Assembly: GCA_029055875.1 (NCBI GenBank)
Contig: JAIDCJ010000009.1
Coordinates: 93,235 to 157,234 of the forward strand
Length of the DNA stretch: 64,000 nucleotides
Reading direction: 5' to 3'
Source: Clostridia bacterium
Lineage (GTDB): Bacteria > Bacillota > Clostridia > Christensenellales > Borkfalkiaceae
Notes under the pieces: model-generated
The model's input: the letters and a program-made list of their open reading frames with translations, nothing else
What the model was told of the DNA's origin: nothing
The model's database searches: none
Made by a program: the position numbers and the translations under genes
Shown here: positions 39,517-48,234 of the stretch, piece by piece
Position numbering within the stretch: the first letter of the stretch is position 1
Layout: each line of letters opens with the position of its first letter

Positions 39517-41476
39517 AATGGGCAAGCTTAATTTAGTCGCCATGTCCTACGAGAAGGACAAGGTATTAAACGCCCTTTCTCGCTCGGGCGCGACGGAAAT
39601 TAAGCTGCACACTCAAACCGAATACGCCGCACCAATAACTGCGGATTGTGAAAGCCTGAGAGAATATCTTTCGGGCCTTGAAGACGTGCTTTCCAAAATT
39701 ACGGAAGGCGCAAAGAAATATATCTCGCAGAATAAATTAAAGATCGATTTGGAAAAGGAAGGCTTTGACGTCACCTATTCCGAATTTATGGGCGCAAGAG
39801 ATTTCAAGGCGGAAGCGGACGAAACGGTAGAAGTGGTCAACCGTCTTTTAGCGGAGCAGAAGAAGTGCTCCGCAGAGCTTGCCAAGGTGAAACGCACGCT
39901 TGGCGAAGCGGAAATCTATGCGTCCGTCAAACAGCCGTTAAAAATAGAAAACACTTCGCACGCACGGTTCCGCTTGGGCACTATTCCCGCGGCGGCAAAA
40001 AAGAATTTCGCGCAGGCGATGGAGGAGCTGCCTCTTGCATCGTATTCGTTTTTATCGGGCAGTGCAGAAAGCGAGCTTATCATGGTTGCCGCGCATAAAG
40101 CGGAAACGGAAAAAACGGACGCGCTTTTGCAGAGCATCGGTTTTACGAAATGTCCGTTTGACGACGGGCGCACGGGCGAGGAGATTTACAATTCCTTAAA
40201 GAGCAGGGAAGAGGAGCTCGAAAAAGAGCTGCGTGAAAAATACAATCTTTATGCGTTCAAGGACCGTATCCGCAATTTGAGAATTTACTGCGACTACGTT
40301 GCATTCGAGCTGGAAAAGGCCGAGCTCTCCGAAATGATGCTTGCAACCGAAACCACCTTCTTGCTGGAGGCGTACGTTCCCGTAGAGGCTCAGGAGCGCG
40401 TTCGGCAGGAATTAACGGAAGTTTCGCCTGCAATCTATTTTGAATTTTCAAAGCCATCCGAGGACGAGATGCCTCCGACGCTTTTGAAGAATAACGTTAT
40501 CGTTAAGAATTTTGAAGCCGTTACCAATATGTATTCCCCCCCGAACTCGCGCGAGTTCGACCCGAACGCGGTAATGGGATTCTTTTACAGCATTTTCTTA
40601 GGGTTCATTATGGGGGATATGGGCTACGGGCTCCTAATGTTTCTCGGCGGCGGCTTTCTTTGGCTGAAAAACAAACGCCGCGATACCACGCTGGGCCGTT
40701 TGGGCGGTGTGTTTGCAATCGGCGGTATCCTTGCGATTATCTGGGGCTTCTTGTTCAATTCGCTGTTCGGGTACGGCCCGCTTCCGTTCAAGGTAATGCC
40801 CGATTTGCGCGGCCCGAATATGAGCTGGTCGCTTTCGGGAATCAACGTTCCCGCACTCCTCATCATCAGTATGATTATCGGCGTTACGCAGCTGTTTGCG
40901 GGTTACGTTTGCAAAGCGGTTCAGTGCTGGCGCAGAGGCAAAATCTTAGACGGCATTTTCGACGGTATCGTCTGGGCGGTGTTCTCCCTCGGTGCGCTCC
41001 TCGCCATTATCGGCTTTGTAGAGGACTTCCACGTTTCCGTTCTCGCCATGGTCGGCGGAATTATTGCGGGCGCAAGTCTTGTGGTTGCAATGCTCACTGC
41101 GGGCAGGCACGAAAAGTTTTTCGGGAAATTCACCAAGGGCTTCGGCGCGGCGTACGGCGTTATCAACTACGCTTCCGACGTTTTGAGCTATGCCCGTCTT
41201 TACGGCTTAATGCTCGCGGGCGCGGTGATTGCGGAAATTATAACCGATAACTGCATCTTGCTTATAGGCGGCGGAAACGTCGGGTTCATCATTTTGGGCG
41301 TTATTATAATGGTGATAGGGCATTTGTTCAACCTTGCTATCGGGCTTCTAGGTGCGTATATCCACGATGCAAGATTACAATACGTCGAGTTCTACGGCAG
41401 ATTCTATGAGGGCGAGGGTTCGCTCTTCACTCCCTTGGGCTCTCAGCACAAACACGTTTACGTGTTAAACAATTAA
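39503..41476 (+). CDS. ntpI: V-type ATP synthase subunit I (membrane stator, subunit a)
   Basis: 657 residues. The N-terminal half is cytoplasmic with long helices that link to the peripheral stalks. The C-terminal half (from about residue 355, GFFYSIFLGFIMGDMGYGLLM) has seven to eight membrane helices forming the ion path against the K ring. The segment SYARLYGLMLAGAVIAE includes the conserved arginine region that faces the ring. GTG start, with GGAGG 7 nt upstream and overlapping the preceding gene by 14 nt. Length is typical (640-680 residues). Confidence 0.94.
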   Translation: MAVVEMGKLNLVAMSYEKDKVLNALSRSGATEIKLHTQTEYAAPITADCESLREYLSGLEDVLSKITEGAKKYISQNKLKIDLEKEGFDVTYSEFMGARDFKAEADETVEVVNRLLAEQKKCSAELAKVKRTLGEAEIYASVKQPLKIENTSHARFRLGTIPAAAKKNFAQAMEELPLASYSFLSGSAESELIMVAAHKAETEKTDALLQSIGFTKCPFDDGRTGEEIYNSLKSREEELEKELREKYNLYAFKDRIRNLRIYCDYVAFELEKAELSEMMLATETTFLLEAYVPVEAQERVRQELTEVSPAIYFEFSKPSEDEMPPTLLKNNVIVKNFEAVTNMYSPPNSREFDPNAVMGFFYSIFLGFIMGDMGYGLLMFLGGGFLWLKNKRRDTTLGRLGGVFAIGGILAIIWGFLFNSLFGYGPLPFKVMPDLRGPNMSWSLSGINVPALLIISMIIGVTQLFAGYVCKAVQCWRRGKILDGIFDGIVWAVFSLGALLAIIGFVEDFHVSVLAMVGGIIAGASLVVAMLTAGRHEKFFGKFTKGFGAAYGVINYASDVLSYARLYGLMLAGAVIAEIITDNCILLIGGGNVGFIILGVIIMVIGHLFNLAIGLLGAYIHDARLQYVEFYGRFYEGEGSLFTPLGSQHKHVYVLNN

Positions 41477-41495
41477 AAAAATTTTGGAGGTATAT

Positions 41496-41990
41496 ATGAT
41501 TTCATCACTTTTAGCGGAAGGTGAGCAGGCTGCTTCGGGAGCCGGTGCCGGTTTTGCAATTGCTATGGTCGGCGTTGCACTCTGCGTAATCCTTTGCGGA
41601 ATCGGTTCGGCGCTCGGGCTTTACAAGACGGGCACGGCGGCGGCAGGCGTATTGAGCGAGGCACCCAAAAAGTTCGGTAAGGTGTTCATGCTCGTGCTTC
41701 TTCCCGCAACGCAAGGTTTGTACGGCTTCGTTATCGGCATCATTGCATCCGGTTCGATTGCTCCGGAATTATCCATGGCGCAGGGCTGGGCAATGTTCGG
41801 TGCAGTTATGCCTATGGCAATTTCCGGTCTTATTACGGGCATTTTCCAAGGTAAATCCTCAGCCAACTGTATCTATGCGGCAGGCAAGCAGGATTCGCTT
41901 AGCTTCAAGCTCGTTATCTATCCCGCAATGATCGAGTTCTATGCAATTCTCGGACTCGTCATTTCCATTATGTTACTTCCCCTTGTATAA
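41496..41990 (+). CDS. ntpK: V-type ATP synthase subunit K (rotor ring), Na+-type
   Basis: 164 residues with four hydrophobic helices from two fused hairpins, the V-type proteolipid form. The start is the ATG at 41496, 5 nt after GGAGG; the ORF track's TTG at 41484 overlaps that site. Residues that bind Na+ in Enterococcus hirae NtpK are present in matching positions: LLPATQGLYGF (Leu, Thr, Gln), GIFQGK (Gln) and MIEFYAILG (essential Glu). The ring therefore probably carries Na+ rather than H+. Only the second hairpin carries the carboxylate, so each monomer should hold one ion. Confidence 0.93.
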   Translation: MISSLLAEGEQAASGAGAGFAIAMVGVALCVILCGIGSALGLYKTGTAAAGVLSEAPKKFGKVFMLVLLPATQGLYGFVIGIIASGSIAPELSMAQGWAMFGAVMPMAISGLITGIFQGKSSANCIYAAGKQDSLSFKLVIYPAMIEFYAILGLVISIMLLPLV

Positions 41991-41996
41991 AAGATT

Positions 41997-42584
41997 ATGA
42001 GCGAACAGGCAATCGTTGAAAGAATTATTTCCGACGCCGAGGAAGAGGCGCGGCAAATTATTTCGGATGCGGAGGAGAAAGCTAAGGCAACCCTTGCCGA
42101 GGCAAACGTCCGCGCCGAAAGAAACAAGCAGGGAACGGAAGCGGAAGTAAAAGCCAAGGCGCAGAGCATTTTCGACGGAAAGGCGGCTACCGCACGGCTT
42201 GACGGCGCAAAAATTCTGCTTGGTGAAAAGCGTGGCGTAATAGACGCGCTCTATTCCCGCGCACTTGAAAAGCTGCTTACTTTAAGCGAAAAGGAAACGC
42301 TCTCGCTCTGCACGCGGCTTCTTGCCGAATACGCCGAAGAGGGCGACGAATTGGTGTTTGCGGAAAATTTCCGCTATGCAAAGTCGGTTGCGGCTCTTCC
42401 GATCGTGAAAGAAAAAAAGTTAAAGATTTCAAAGGGGAACGCTGCGGTTGACGGCGGGTTCATACTCTCGGGAAAAAATTCCGATAAAAACCTTTCCTAC
42501 GGCGCTTTGCTTGCTATGGACAGGGAAGAACAACAAGCTCAAATCGCATCCGTTATATTTGATTCCGGTACATTGAATGGCTAA
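41997..42584 (+). CDS. ntpE: V-type ATP synthase subunit E (peripheral stalk)
   Basis: 195 residues. An N-terminal coiled coil (ERIISDAEEEARQIISDAEEKAKATL) is followed by a globular C-terminal half, as in NtpE/AtpE of V-type enzymes. It forms the outer stalk with the H/G subunit encoded at the operon start. The start is 6 nt after the subunit K stop, with no clear Shine-Dalgarno sequence, so coupling to K translation is likely. Its end overlaps the subunit C start by 8 nt. Confidence 0.88.
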   Translation: MSEQAIVERIISDAEEEARQIISDAEEKAKATLAEANVRAERNKQGTEAEVKAKAQSIFDGKAATARLDGAKILLGEKRGVIDALYSRALEKLLTLSEKETLSLCTRLLAEYAEEGDELVFAENFRYAKSVAALPIVKEKKLKISKGNAAVDGGFILSGKNSDKNLSYGALLAMDREEQQAQIASVIFDSGTLNG

Positions 42585-43557
42585 GGACGTATTGTTTACG
42601 AACGGCGTGATTGCCGTAAAAGAGACGCATCTCTTAAAAGACAAGATTTTCAAACTCTGCTCTGCGAGCGCAGAGGAGGCTTTGCGCGTCGCGCAGGAGA
42701 GCGGCTTCGGGAAAGGCGCGGAAGCGGCGTCCGTTTACGAGTACGAAAAGCTTGTTTCCGCAGACGAGGCGGATATCGACGCGTTTATCCGCGATTACGC
42801 ACCTTCGCGTGCGGAAGCGGCATATCTATTGTCCCCGCGTGATTTCCATAACGCCAAAGCGGCGGTAAAGGCGCGCTTCGGGGGGCTCAGCACGGAAAAT
42901 ATGCTCGCGCCCGCGGGGCTCATTCCCGCAGAGGAAATCGTTGACTGCGTGAATTCGGAAAATTACGCACGCTTAGGCGAGGTTTTAGGCGAAGCCGTGA
43001 AGGAAGCGGTTTCCTTGTTTTCGGACGAAACGCAAGCGGAGGCTTCGGGTGCGGAAATCGGAATGATATTTGAAAAGGCACTTTATCGCCATCTGCACGA
43101 GACTTCGGCAAAGATCGGACTTTTGAAAAAGCTGTTAACCACGAAAGCGGATATGACGAATATTTTAACCGCGCTTCGCTCAAAGGAAGCGGAATACGCC
43201 GCAAAGTGTTACGTTACGGGCGGAAAGCTTTCCGAAAAACAGCTCGCCTCGCTTTTTGAGGAAGATACCGAAAACGCGGTAAAGGCTTTCGAGCGTACGC
43301 CGTATTACGACTTCGTTAAAAAGTGTGTTACGGATAAGGCGGCGGGGCTTCCCTTAACGACTGCGGAACGCCTCTTGGAGAGCTACGAAACGGAGTATTT
43401 TTCCCAAAGAAAGTACGAGCTGCAAAAGAGCCAGCCGTTTCTCTATTATGTTTTCCGCCGTCGTGCGGAAAACGCCAACGTCAGAATTCTTTTCGTGTGT
43501 CTTCTGGCAGGCATGCAGGAAAGCGAGATAAAACGCCGTTTGCGCGCAATCGATTAA
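42577..43557 (+). CDS. ntpC: V-type ATP synthase subunit C (central-axle cap, subunit d)
   Basis: 326 residues, helical, with V-ATPase subunit C/d features such as LLSPRDFHNAKAAVKARFGG and the C-terminal RAENANVRILFVCLLAG. It is the socket joining the rotor ring to the D/F shaft. The ATG lies inside the end of the subunit E frame (8-nt overlap), indicating translational coupling. Length is near the family norm (320-350 residues). Confidence 0.9.
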   Translation: MAKDVLFTNGVIAVKETHLLKDKIFKLCSASAEEALRVAQESGFGKGAEAASVYEYEKLVSADEADIDAFIRDYAPSRAEAAYLLSPRDFHNAKAAVKARFGGLSTENMLAPAGLIPAEEIVDCVNSENYARLGEVLGEAVKEAVSLFSDETQAEASGAEIGMIFEKALYRHLHETSAKIGLLKKLLTTKADMTNILTALRSKEAEYAAKCYVTGGKLSEKQLASLFEEDTENAVKAFERTPYYDFVKKCVTDKAAGLPLTTAERLLESYETEYFSQRKYELQKSQPFLYYVFRRRAENANVRILFVCLLAGMQESEIKRRLRAID

Positions 43558-43571
43558 GGTATAGGTGTGGT

Positions 43572-43889
43572 ATGACGGGTAAAATAGCAATTATAGGCGA
43601 CGGCGACAGCATCATGGTTTTTCGGGCGGCGGGCGTTGCAACCTTCCCTGCGGAAAACGAGGGAAAGGCGCGTGAGGTGTTAAGAAAGGTCGCCAAGGAT
43701 TATCAGATTATTTTTCTCACCGAGGAGCTTGCAAAGCCTTTGGGTGAATTCTTAAAAAGGTTTGACGAAGAGCCTTATCCCGTGATTTTGAGCATTCCGT
43801 CCCAAAACGGCAGTACGGGCCACGGCACGGAGCTTTTGAAGGATGCAATGGATCGCGCCCTCGGCGTAGATATTCTATTTAATAACTGA
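43572..43889 (+). CDS. ntpG: V-type ATP synthase subunit F (central shaft)
   Basis: 105 residues beginning MTGKIAIIGDGDSIMVFRAAG, the standard subunit F opening, followed by the EN..KAREVLR and IIFLTEELAK strands of its Rossmann-like fold. It binds subunit D in the rotating shaft. ATG at 43572, preceded by AGGTG; the ORF track's start at 43497 runs into subunit C. Named by the E. hirae scheme, where this subunit is NtpG. Confidence 0.9.
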   Translation: MTGKIAIIGDGDSIMVFRAAGVATFPAENEGKAREVLRKVAKDYQIIFLTEELAKPLGEFLKRFDEEPYPVILSIPSQNGSTGHGTELLKDAMDRALGVDILFNN

Positions 43890-43905
43890 GTAGTAGGAGT
43901 TTTTT

Positions 43906-45669
43906 ATGGGCAAAACAGTAAAGATTTCCGGCCCTTTAATTATTGCGGAGGGCATGGCGGACTGCAAGATGTACGACGTCGTGCACGTTTCCGAAAAGGA
44001 GCTAATCGGCGAAGTTATCGAACTGCGCGGCGATAAGGCCTCCATACAGGTATACGAGGAAACGTCGGGGTTAGGCCCCGGCGAAGAAGTCGTTTCCACG
44101 GGCGAGCCTCTTTCGGTAGAGCTTGCTCCGGGGCTTATTTCGGGCATCTTCGACGGAATTCAGCGTCCGCTTACCGCGCTTTATCAGAAATACGGTGCGC
44201 GTATTTCAAGGGGCGTTTCGGTAAACAATCTCGACCGCCAAAAGAAGTGGCGTTTCTCGCCCCGCGTCAAGGCGGGCGACGAGGTCTCCGAGGGCGACGT
44301 TTTGGGCGTCGTTCAGGAAACGGAAATCGTAGAACACAGAATATTAGTCCCCAACGGCATGAAAGGAAAAGTCGTTTCCGTGGAAGAAGGGGATTTCAGA
44401 ATAGAAGATACGGTTGCAGTCATTAAAACTGCTTCGGGCAACAAAAAGGTGAGCATGCTCAGAAAGTGGCCCGTAAGAAAGGGCAGACCGTATAAAGAAA
44501 AGCTTTCGCCCGATAAGCCCATGGTTACGGGGCAAAGAGTTATAGATACTTTGTTCCCCATTTCCCGCGGCGGCGTTGCCGCCGTTCCCGGGCCTTTCGG
44601 AAGCGGAAAGACCGTCGTTCAGCACCAGCTTGCAAAGTGGGCGGACGCGGATATTATCGTGTACGTCGGCTGCGGCGAACGCGGAAACGAAATGACGGAC
44701 GTACTCAACGAATTCCCCGAACTCATTGACCCCAAGACGGGCGAATCGCTCATGAAGAGAACCATTCTCATTGCAAACACTTCGGATATGCCCGTTGCCG
44801 CGCGCGAAGCCTCTATCTATACGGGTATCACCATTGCGGAATATTTCCGTGATATGGGCTATAACGTGGCAATCATGGCGGACTCGACCTCGCGTTGGGC
44901 GGAAGCGCTGCGTGAAATGAGCGGACGCCTCGAAGAGATGCCCGGCGACGAAGGGTATCCCGCATACCTTGCAAGCCGTCTTGCGGAATTCTACGAGCGC
45001 GCGGGTATCGTAAAGCTTTTGGGCTCGACCCAGCGGACGGGCTCGGTTACCGCAATCGGCGCGGTTTCGCCTCCCGGCGGCGATTTGTCCGAACCCGTTT
45101 CGCAGGCAACGCTCAGAATCGTAAAAGTGTTCTGGGGACTTTCGGCTTCGCTTGCTTATAAGCGCCATTTCCCCGCGATCGACTGGCTCATCAGCTATTC
45201 GCTCTATGCGGATAAAATGCGTGACTGGTACGACGAGAACGTCAGCGTCGAATACGCGAAGTACCGTCAATTTATCATGACGGTTTTGCAGGAGGAAGCG
45301 GCACTCAACGAAATCGTAAGGCTCGTCGGTATGGACGCGCTTACCTCAAAGGACAGGCTTACCATGGAAACCGCGAAGATTATCCGCGAGGACTATCTGC
45401 ACCAGAACGCGTTCGACGAAGTGGATACCTATACTTCCATGAAAAAGCAATTCTTCATGTTGAAGCTCATTTACGAATTCGATACGTGCGCACGCGAAGC
45501 GGTAGCTTCATTCGCTTCACTCGACGATATTCTTGCAAGTAAGAGCAAGGAGAAGATAGGACGCGCCAAATATATCAGGGAAGAAAATCTTTCCGAATTC
45601 GACGCAATATTAAAACTCATGAGCACGGAATTCAAAGAAATCTGTCAGGGAGGGGAGGACGATGTTTAA
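43906..45669 (+). CDS. ntpA: V-type ATP synthase catalytic subunit A
   Basis: 587 residues. It has the P-loop [17 protein letters not shown] at about residues 229-245, the GER motif in [11 protein letters not shown], the Walker B/arginine region [19 protein letters not shown], and the A-subunit-specific insert between the N-terminal barrel and the nucleotide domain. It binds and hydrolyses or makes ATP. ATG 16 nt after the subunit F stop, preceded by TAGGAG. It overlaps subunit B by 8 nt. Full length. Confidence 0.97.
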   Translation: MGKTVKISGPLIIAEGMADCKMYDVVHVSEKELIGEVIELRGDKASIQVYEETSGLGPGEEVVSTGEPLSVELAPGLISGIFDGIQRPLTALYQKYGARISRGVSVNNLDRQKKWRFSPRVKAGDEVSEGDVLGVVQETEIVEHRILVPNGMKGKVVSVEEGDFRIEDTVAVIKTASGNKKVSMLRKWPVRKGRPYKEKLSPDKPMVTGQRVIDTLFPISRGGVAAVPGPFGSGKTVVQHQLAKWADADIIVYVGCGERGNEMTDVLNEFPELIDPKTGESLMKRTILIANTSDMPVAAREASIYTGITIAEYFRDMGYNVAIMADSTSRWAEALREMSGRLEEMPGDEGYPAYLASRLAEFYERAGIVKLLGSTQRTGSVTAIGAVSPPGGDLSEPVSQATLRIVKVFWGLSASLAYKRHFPAIDWLISYSLYADKMRDWYDENVSVEYAKYRQFIMTVLQEEAALNEIVRLVGMDALTSKDRLTMETAKIIREDYLHQNAFDEVDTYTSMKKQFFMLKLIYEFDTCAREAVASFASLDDILASKSKEKIGRAKYIREENLSEFDAILKLMSTEFKEICQGGEDDV

Positions 45670-47029
45670 GGAATACAAAACCATCCGCGAAGTCGTCGGG
45701 CCTCTTATGGTGGTAGACGGCGTCGAGGGCGTAACCTATAACGAGCTCGTCGATATTATCTGTCACGACGGCAGTATCCGCCGCGGCAAGGTGCTTGAAA
45801 TCAACCGCGATAAAGCGGTCGTACAGCTCTTTGAAAACTCGCAGGGCTTGCAGATTTCGGGCGCAAAGGCCCGCTTCACGGGGCACAGCCAGCAGCTCGC
45901 GTGCTCGCGCGATATGCTTGGGCGTGTGTTCGACGGTATGGGCAACCCCCGCGACGGCGGCGCACCCGTAATTCCCGAAAAGGTTTTGGATATCAACGGC
46001 GAACCGATCAACCCCGCGGCGCGCGACTATCCCGACGAGTTTATTCAGACGGGTATTTCCGCAATAGACGGACTTAACACCTTAGTTAGAGGGCAGAAGC
46101 TGCCCGTGTTCTCCATGAGCGGACTTCCCCACGCGGAGCTTGCGGCGCAGATTGCTCGGCAGGCAAAAGTACGCGGGAGCGAGAGTAAGTTCGCAGTCGT
46201 ATTTGCGGCAATCGGCATCACGTTCGAGGAAGCGCAGTATTTCGTAGACGACTTCAAAAAGACGGGCGCAATCGAAAGAACGGTGCTGTTCACCAACCTT
46301 GCAAACGATCCCGCGGTAGAGCGTATTTCCACGCCGCGTATGGCGTTGACCTGCGCGGAATACCTCGCGTTCACCTGCGGTATGCACGTCCTCGTTATCA
46401 TGACCGATATTACCAACTATGCAGAAGCCTTGCGTGAGGTCTCCGCCGCACGGCGCGAAATCCCCGGCAGACGCGGTTATCCCGGTTATCTTTATACCGA
46501 CCTTGCAACCATGTACGAACGCGCGGGCAGAATCCGCGGGTGCGAAGGCTCCATTACGCAGATTCCCATTTTAACCATGCCCGAGGACGATAAAACGCAC
46601 CCCATTCCGGACTTGACGGGCTACATTACCGAGGGGCAAATCATACTTTCGAGAGATTTGTATAAAAAGGGCATCAATCCGCCTATCGACGTATTGCCTT
46701 CTCTTTCCCGTCTGAAAGATAAGGGCATCGGCAAGGGCAAGACCAGAGAAGACCACGCCGATACCATGAACCAGCTTTTCTCTGCGTACGCAAGCGGAAA
46801 GGAAAACAAGGAGCTTGCCGCCATTTTGGGCGAGGCGGCGCTGTCCGATACCGATAAGCTGTACGCGAAATTTGCGGAAAATTTTGAAAAGGTGTATATC
46901 AATCAGGGCTTTGATGCAAACAGATCGGTAGAGGAAACGCTCGATACCGGCTGGGAGCTTTTGAAGATTCTTCCCGTAACGGAACTCAAACGTATCCGTC
47001 AGGCATATATCGATAAGTATCTGAAATAA
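45662..47029 (+). CDS. ntpB: V-type ATP synthase regulatory subunit B
   Basis: 455 residues. It has the B-subunit core with [20 protein letters not shown] in place of a catalytic P-loop, and [20 protein letters not shown] with [16 protein letters not shown] typical of the non-catalytic subunit. It alternates with A in the hexamer. The start codon lies inside the 3' end of ntpA (8-nt overlap) with GGGAGGGGAGGA before it. Length matches the family (about 455-465). Confidence 0.96.
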   Translation: MFKEYKTIREVVGPLMVVDGVEGVTYNELVDIICHDGSIRRGKVLEINRDKAVVQLFENSQGLQISGAKARFTGHSQQLACSRDMLGRVFDGMGNPRDGGAPVIPEKVLDINGEPINPAARDYPDEFIQTGISAIDGLNTLVRGQKLPVFSMSGLPHAELAAQIARQAKVRGSESKFAVVFAAIGITFEEAQYFVDDFKKTGAIERTVLFTNLANDPAVERISTPRMALTCAEYLAFTCGMHVLVIMTDITNYAEALREVSAARREIPGRRGYPGYLYTDLATMYERAGRIRGCEGSITQIPILTMPEDDKTHPIPDLTGYITEGQIILSRDLYKKGINPPIDVLPSLSRLKDKGIGKGKTREDHADTMNQLFSAYASGKENKELAAILGEAALSDTDKLYAKFAENFEKVYINQGFDANRSVEETLDTGWELLKILPVTELKRIRQAYIDKYLK

Positions 47030-47043
47030 TTCGAGGTAGACAT

Positions 47044-47670
47044 TTGGCACGGCTTAACGTAAACCCCACGCGTATGGAGCTGAAAAAGCTGCAAGCGCGG
47101 CTTACAACGGCGGTTCGCGGTCATAAACTGTTGAAGGATAAATCCGATGAAATGGTGCGCCGCTTTACGCTTATCATCAAAGAAAACAAACGCCTTAGAG
47201 ACGCAGTGGAAGCAGAGCTTTCCGAAACCTTAAGGCAGTTTTCCGTTGCGCGTTCGGTTACGCCCGCATACCGCGCCGAAACGGCTTTCGCTATGCCGTC
47301 GGTCGCAGTCAAGGCCGACTGCGGCGTAAAGAGCGTTATGGGTGTGGAAGTGCCTCAAATCGAGCTTGCGGGGGAAGAGGACGAGGGCGGACTTCCGTAC
47401 GCCTATCCCGAAATCACCAGCGAAGCGGACTATTCCGTAACGCGTGCCGCCGCGCTGCTTCCTAAAATGATTGCCTTGGCTGAGACCGAAAAAACGGTGC
47501 GAATGCTTGCGGAGGAAATCGAACGCAACAAACGCCGCGTCAACGCGCTTGAATACGTTATGATTCCTCAACTTGAGGAAACAATCAAGTATATCAAGAG
47601 CAAGCTCGACGAAAACGAGCGTGCCGCAGTCATCAGATTAATGAAAGTAAAAAACAAAGCCGACGTTTGA
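47044..47670 (+). CDS. ntpD: V-type ATP synthase subunit D (central shaft)
   Basis: 208 residues beginning MARLNVNPTRMELKKLQARL, the signature opening of subunit D, with long helices at both ends forming the antiparallel rotor shaft. Translation starts at TTG (47044), with GAGGT at typical spacing; no ATG fits. Last gene of the operon. No clear terminator follows, so read-through into the XRE-type gene 67 nt downstream is possible. Confidence 0.93.
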   Translation: MARLNVNPTRMELKKLQARLTTAVRGHKLLKDKSDEMVRRFTLIIKENKRLRDAVEAELSETLRQFSVARSVTPAYRAETAFAMPSVAVKADCGVKSVMGVEVPQIELAGEEDEGGLPYAYPEITSEADYSVTRAAALLPKMIALAETEKTVRMLAEEIERNKRRVNALEYVMIPQLEETIKYIKSKLDENERAAVIRLMKVKNKADV

Positions 47671-47737
47671 CAACCGCACGCGGCAAACGGAGCGCTGCTT
47701 CGCTTGCATTGTGAATAGGAAATGATTTGGACGAAAG

Positions 47738-48061
47738 ATGAAATTAATACGCAGAAATTTTATAGACTGGAAAAAGACGGGCAGAAATTTGCAGCTGCTT
47801 CGGGAAGACAATATCGAGCTTAGACGCGCGGTGTGCAATGCGCTCAAACACGATAAAGGCGATTGCAGCGGCGAATGCGGCGCGTGCAGATTTGAAATGG
47901 ATAACCATATCAGCCGCAAAGAGCTTGCCGACGTGTTCGGCGTGTCGGAAAGCGTTATCTTTAACTGGGAAAACGGAAGAACGGCGGTGGCGTTAGAAGA
48001 CGTGCTTTTTTATGCCGAGATATCCAAGAAAGAGCTATCGGATATCATCGTCTATATGTAA
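47738..48061 (+). CDS. XRE-type helix-turn-helix protein with a cysteine-rich insert
   Basis: 107 residues. The C-terminal part is an XRE/Cro-type DNA-binding domain (RKELADVFGVSESVIFNWENGRTAVALEDVLFYAEISKKELSDI). The expected first helix seems to be GRNLQLLRED at residues 15-24. Between it and the second helix there is an extra segment of about 33 residues with Cys33, Cys43, Cys47 and Cys50 (CSGECGAC, spacing C-x3-C-x2-C). That layout could hold a metal ion or Fe-S cluster, though this is inference. It follows the V-ATPase operon with no visible terminator between, and a strong terminator follows it. Its target genes are unknown. Confidence 0.7.
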   Translation: MKLIRRNFIDWKKTGRNLQLLREDNIELRRAVCNALKHDKGDCSGECGACRFEMDNHISRKELADVFGVSESVIFNWENGRTAVALEDVLFYAEISKKELSDIIVYM

Positions 48062-48103
48062 AAGGGCGCCAAGTAGCGAATAAACCGAAAAACTCAGATT
48101 TCA

Positions 48104-48140
48104 AAAGGAACTTGTAAAATTTACAAGTTCCTTTTTTCTT
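48104..48140 (+). terminator. Terminator after the XRE-type gene
   Basis: Near-perfect dyad AAAGGAACTTGTAAA / TTTACAAGTTCCTTT followed by TTTCTT. It ends transcription from the V-ATPase side before the accessory cluster. Confidence 0.92.
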
Positions 48141-48176
48141 GTACAAGTTTTCGGTACGGGCGAATAGAGTGCTGTC

Positions 48177-48205
48177 TTGTCGAGGCGTGTCGGGTATTGT
48201 ATAAT
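48177..48205 (+). promoter_or_regulatory. Promoter of the accessory cluster
   Basis: TTGTCG, 17 bp, TATAAT (48200-48205). Followed by AAAGGAGATAACGCAT and the ATG at 48235. Confidence 0.7.
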
Positions 48206-48234
48206 GAAGTAAAGAAAAAAAGGAGATAACGCAT

